DNA from: Unio delphinus
Taxonomy: Eukaryota > Mollusca > Bivalvia > Unionida > Unionidae
Direction: 5' to 3'
Assembly (NCBI GenBank): GCA_029339505.1
Contig: JAQISU010000022.1
Span: 20,695,001-20,759,000, forward strand
DNA: 64,000 nucleotides
A program made the position numbers and the translations under genes. Shown here one piece after another: positions 60,745 to 64,000 of the stretch. How positions within the stretch are numbered: the stretch's first letter is position 1; each line of letters opens with the position of its first letter. Under the pieces are notes generated by a model. The model did no database searches. It saw only the letters and a list, made by a program, of their open reading frames with translations, and was not told the origin of the DNA.

Positions 60745-63700
60745 ATATATTTGCATATGCATTATATACACACTAGACCCAAATACACCCAAATTTGTAT
60801 TACACACTATACTCAAACACACCCACATTTACACTATCTACACAATACCCAAATACACCTAGATCTGCATTATATACACTGTACACAAACACTTCCAAAT
60901 TTAGATAATATACACACTATACCCAAACAGTGGCGTAGCGAGGATATTTGGTGCCCAGGGCAAAACACCCAAATTTGTGCCCCCTGCTGACCTTGTTGCG
61001 CAGTTTTGTTGATACTTTGGACTGATTTGCGCCCCATTTGGTGCCCCCTAGCCACATGTGCCAGGGGCAAATGTCCCACCGGCCCCCCTCGCTATGCCAC
61101 TATACCCAAATACACCCAAATTTAGATAATGTACACGCTGTACCCAAATACAACCAGATTTGCATAATATACACTGTACCCAAATTCACCCAAGTTTGCG
61201 TTATATACACACAGTATATCTGATACACTCAAATTTGCAGTGCATGGTAAACACAAATAAATCCATATTTGCATTATATACATAGTATACCAATTACACC
61301 CAAATTTGAATTATGTACACAGTGTTAGTTCTTGGGTTATCAAGAACTTTATGAAAATATGAAAGTTATAAGAAACTGTAGTTCAGACATTTTTTCTACC
61401 TAGATGATCTCTATACACAAAATTTCATTGCCACATTAGCAAATATGTATTGATGTTTCTTGATGGTACTACATGGCGGTGTGACTACAGCTTAGTTTGG
61501 TGTTTAATAGATTTCTTTAAAACTCAAATATTTCATCAGCCTTTTCTTTACTGATTAGTTCTAAATAGAGATGATTACATTTCATTCGAAATTACCAGAT
61601 TTATTAGCTGATTAAATAGAGATGGTTACATTTCATTCGAAATTACCAGATTTATTAGCTGATTAGTTTTAAATAGAGATGATTACATTTCATTCGAAAT
61701 TACCAGATTTATTAGCTGATTAGTTCTAAATAGAGATGATTACATTTCATTCGAAATTACCAGATTTATTAGCTGATTAGTTTTAAATAGAGATGATTAC
61801 ATTTCATTCGAAATTACCAGATTTATTAGCTGATTAGTTCTAAATAGAGATGATTACATTTCATTCGAAATTACCAGATTTATTAGCTGATTAGTTTTAA
61901 ATAGAGATGATTACATTTCATTCGAAATTACCAGATTTATTAGCTGATTAGTTCTAAATAGAGATGATTACATTTCATTCGAAATTACCAGATTTATTAG
62001 GTGACAGAGGTAAGAATCATTAAATGCTAAGTGTATGTGCACCTCATATGAATAGTTGGTATAATTAGACTGATAAAAAATAAAAAAATTGCACAGTATG
62101 TTAATGACCTAATGAAAATAATCTGTAGAAGAAACAAGAATTTAGAACATAGTAATCTTGTAGATTATTCTTCCAAGAACCTTTTAACATAGTATTCTAG
62201 TTTTTGTTTAGTTTAATACATGATACTGAAAGAACATACTTTATATTTAACACATATCAAAAGTGTGTTTGGGTGTAAATGGAATATGTGGGTGTAGGTG
62301 TGTAATATTTGGGTGTTTGATGTAAGAACTCTTAACAAAAAGACTTTATTTGTGCTCAGATGTGTTGGGTACCAGTAACTAAAGTGTCCAGCAGATAATA
62401 TGTGTGTGTCAGTGTGTGTGTGTGGCCTTTGTGATTGAGGGCAAAGTTTTAGCCTACATTTAATACTATTGGAATTTAGGATTATTTGGGATTTAATAAA
62501 CAATACTGTTAGTTTCTCTTAAAATTTTGCACTGTAGGGAAATAAATTGTTGACTTTCATAAAACTAGTTGGTTTTGCTTTGGTGATGTTTTTTTTAAAG
62601 CTGTTTAATTTTTCTTGAGTTCAAAGCCAAACCTTGTTTATGAACTTTGAATGTTCTAGAAGCAAACTTGTGTACCATTTGATGAAAATTTCCATTTAAA
62701 ATGACTCACAATCTTTGATACTTTGTTTTGTCTTAGGTTAAGTGAATTAGTATATGTAGGATAAGGTAAACAAAATTATTAATTCGTGTTTTAATATCAG
62801 TCTTTGGAATCAATTTTAGTTGTATTTTAATTTGAGAGGAATCATTAATTTAAATTATTCACTGGAATTAAAGTGTTCATTGACTTTGTGGACTAAAATA
62901 TTACTTTGGGATTATAGAGAACTAATTCAAAGAACGTCTTGACTATATCATTGTGGTGCATCAAGACGATTGGTACATCAGAACATTCAATACTATTGGA
63001 ATTCATTCAGAATATTCTATACTTTTTGGACGTGTCATAGAATTTAGGATTATTTGGGATTTAATTCACAATACTGTTAGTTCCTCTTAAAATTTTGCAT
63101 TGTAGTATAGGGAAATAAATTGTTAAATTTCATGAAACTAGTTGGTTTTGCTTCTTTTTACATAGTTAAGATCATAGGGTCATACCACATTCTTCACACA
63201 CTTGTTAATCAATTTCCTTGTTATTTTGGTCCATCTGGCATTTCCATATTTTCATCGTCAACAGTAGCATATACCTTTATATCACAAGCAAACACTTTGC
63301 TTCCTACTACATGTACTTCAGGCAAATCAGTCAGCATTAGTATGGGTCACAAAACACTTCTTGTAGAATACCACTTTATCTGTGTCCAGTTTGAAACCAA
63401 TCCATCCACTAAAACAGTTTGCGTCCTTTCATGCAGAAATCTTACAATCAATTGTATTTTTTTCTAATTTCATATTTGTATAACACCTCTCAATATTTTT
63501 TCTTCCAGGTTGGAAATTTTGCAGTGCCTGTGAAGCCAATTCACCTCCCCGTTCTTATCATTGTGGCATTTGCAGACGATGTGTACTGAAACGCGATCAT
63601 CATTGCACTTTCACTGGGAACTGTATTGGCTTTAGGAACTACCGTTACTACATGCTTCTTATATTACACTGCTGGTTGGCCTCAGTCTATGCTAATGTCA

Positions 63701-64000
63701 TGAATTTGGGTTTTATTTGGATGACAATTGGAGAGGACTTATTGTCTTTACATAAACTAATATTCCCATTCTTTGCATGGGTAATGAGAAGTATTGACAT
63801 CTTTACGATGATTCAATCCTTTGTGTTAATGATTTGTTTAGGGGTATCATGCCTACTTACAGCTCTGCTAGGTTACCATATTGGAAATGTATGGCGTGGA
63901 CAAACCACATATGAAAGATCTCATCACATAAAACAGTATGATTTAGGATGGAAAGAGAACTTGAAGGGAGTTTTTGGAGAGAAATGGTACTTGACATTTT
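60349..64000 (+). CDS. ZDHHC24: ZDHHC24-like protein S-acyltransferase (partial; 3' end beyond window)
   Basis: Whole-gene entry: exons 60349-60613 and 63509-64000, joined in phase 1, code about 252 residues so far. Layout: two N-terminal membrane spans, the DHHC cysteine-rich domain (FCSACEANSPPRSYHCGIC then RRCVLKRDHHC), further hydrophobic spans, and the TTxE motif (QTTYE) near the cytosolic C-terminus. The lumen/cytosol order and the YDLG ... NL ... G..W tail match the human ZDHHC24 layout better than other members, with ZDHHC22 the main alternative. It is the only clear plus-strand gene and is divergent from FBXO38. Confidence 0.88.
60659..60741. repeat. (TA)n microsatellite, about 41 units
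   Basis: Pure TA dinucleotide run just inside the intron after exon 1. Confidence 0.98.
60770..61330. repeat. Degenerate 35-40-bp repeat, split by a MITE
   Basis: Diverged copies of TATACACACTATACCCAAAT ACACCCAAATTTGCAT. The MITE at 60928-61102 splits it. Confidence 0.88.
60928..61102. mobile_element. hAT-like MITE with 8-bp target duplication
   Basis: 175 bp. Ends: CAGTGGCGTAGCGAGG at the left; read in reverse, TAGTGGCATAGCGAGG at the right. TACCCAAA flanks both sides (60920-60927, 61103-61110), the 8-bp duplication typical of hAT transposons. Its interior is GC-richer than the host sequence and non-coding. Confidence 0.85.
61556..62000. repeat. 57-bp tandem repeat with alternating unit types
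   Basis: Unit GATTAGTTCTAAATAGAGAT GATTACATTTCATTCGAAAT TACCAGATTTATTAGCT, about 7.8 units. Variants GTTCTAAA and GTTTTAAA strictly alternate over six units, so the true period is a 114-bp dimer. Confidence 0.97.
62465..63165. repeat. Duplicated 120-bp segment in direct orientation
   Basis: 62468-62575 and 63038-63150 share GAATTTAGGATTATTTGGGA, then CAATACTGTTAGTT and AACTAGTTGGTTTTGCTT, spaced about 570 bp apart. Between them is unique AT-rich intron sequence. Confidence 0.9.
63509..64000 (+). CDS. ZDHHC24: ZDHHC24-like palmitoyltransferase, exon 2 with DHHC domain
   Basis: Open throughout to the window edge (164 codons) and preceded by TTTTTTCTTCCAG. Visible residues: the two zinc-binding CCHC sets of the DHHC domain, active-site DHHC (about residue 119-122 of the joined protein), FTGNCIGFRNYRYY after it, two more hydrophobic spans, and GQTTYE. 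The active-site cysteine is intact, so the enzyme is predicted active. No stop within the window. Confidence 0.93.

Larger units (their letters stand above)
60614..63508 (+). other. Intron 1 of the ZDHHC24-like gene (2.9 kb)
   Basis: GT at 60614-60615 and AG at 63507-63508 (TTTTTTCTTCCAG). It holds the (TA)n run 60659-60741, a 38-40-bp array with a hAT-like MITE, a 57-bp array and a duplicated 120-bp segment. The frame at 63120-63467 is unsupported. Confidence 0.85.

Noticed and set aside
60634..60862. Frames of alternating Tyr/Ile
   Set aside because: Translation of the (TA)n microsatellite.

Overview
The window is animal nuclear DNA: AT-rich, with intron-split genes, tRNA-derived SINEs, non-LTR retrotransposons, cut-and-paste transposon fragments and very many minisatellites. 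The SINE types (a 3' end of the form TGGTTTAACGCC read in reverse) and the gene divergence fit a lophotrochozoan, most likely a mollusc. The species cannot be named from the sequence.

Two protein-coding genes are clear. On the minus strand, from 46193 down past the left edge, lies an FBXO38 orthologue (F-box protein 38, the substrate receptor of an SCF ubiquitin ligase). I could place eleven coding exons with matching splice phases: 46193-45308, 44743-44608, 39767-39640, 34286-34113, 32389-32236, 29876-27346, 21729-21575, 11963-11861, 8162-7996, 3171-3020 and 1304-1228. Together they code about 1,554 residues. The last roughly 90 residues expected from the vertebrate protein lie outside the window. 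On the plus strand, from 60349 past the right edge, lies a ZDHHC24-like protein S-acyltransferase, with exon 1 at 60349-60613 and exon 2 from 63509. The two genes are divergently arranged, with about 14 kb between their start codons.

Almost everything else is repeat-derived. Introns and the intergenic space carry more than twenty unrelated tandem arrays (units 30 to 91 bp). The largest are a 30-bp TA-rich array with expanded ATT runs (3921-7715, interrupted) and a 45-bp array of about 54 units (9400-11815). Both show higher-order duplication. Long open frames inside these arrays are by-products of the repeat unit and are not genes.

Mobile-element remains include: a decayed L1/Tx1-like LINE on the minus strand with its endonuclease domain fused by deletion to the RT domain (13540-17760); CR1-like LINE fragments (2451-2578, 9060-9400, 53835-53985, 57100-58045); a Tigger/pogo element with only the helix-turn-helix half of the transposase (38103-39085) and a short Tigger-type MITE (24552-24759); a hAT-like MITE with an 8-bp target duplication (60928-61102); two copies of an apparently unclassified TIR element of about 0.8 kb with iteron-like subterminal motifs (4972-5805, 32510-33317); two tRNA-related SINEs (23658-23985, 30849-31066); and a broken tyrosine-recombinase gene (25310-25935).

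The most notable pattern is that four independent element insertions sit inside minisatellite arrays. I also found a 56-bp tandem duplication that multiplies the splice acceptor of FBXO38 exon 11. I did not find a convincing new multi-gene system.
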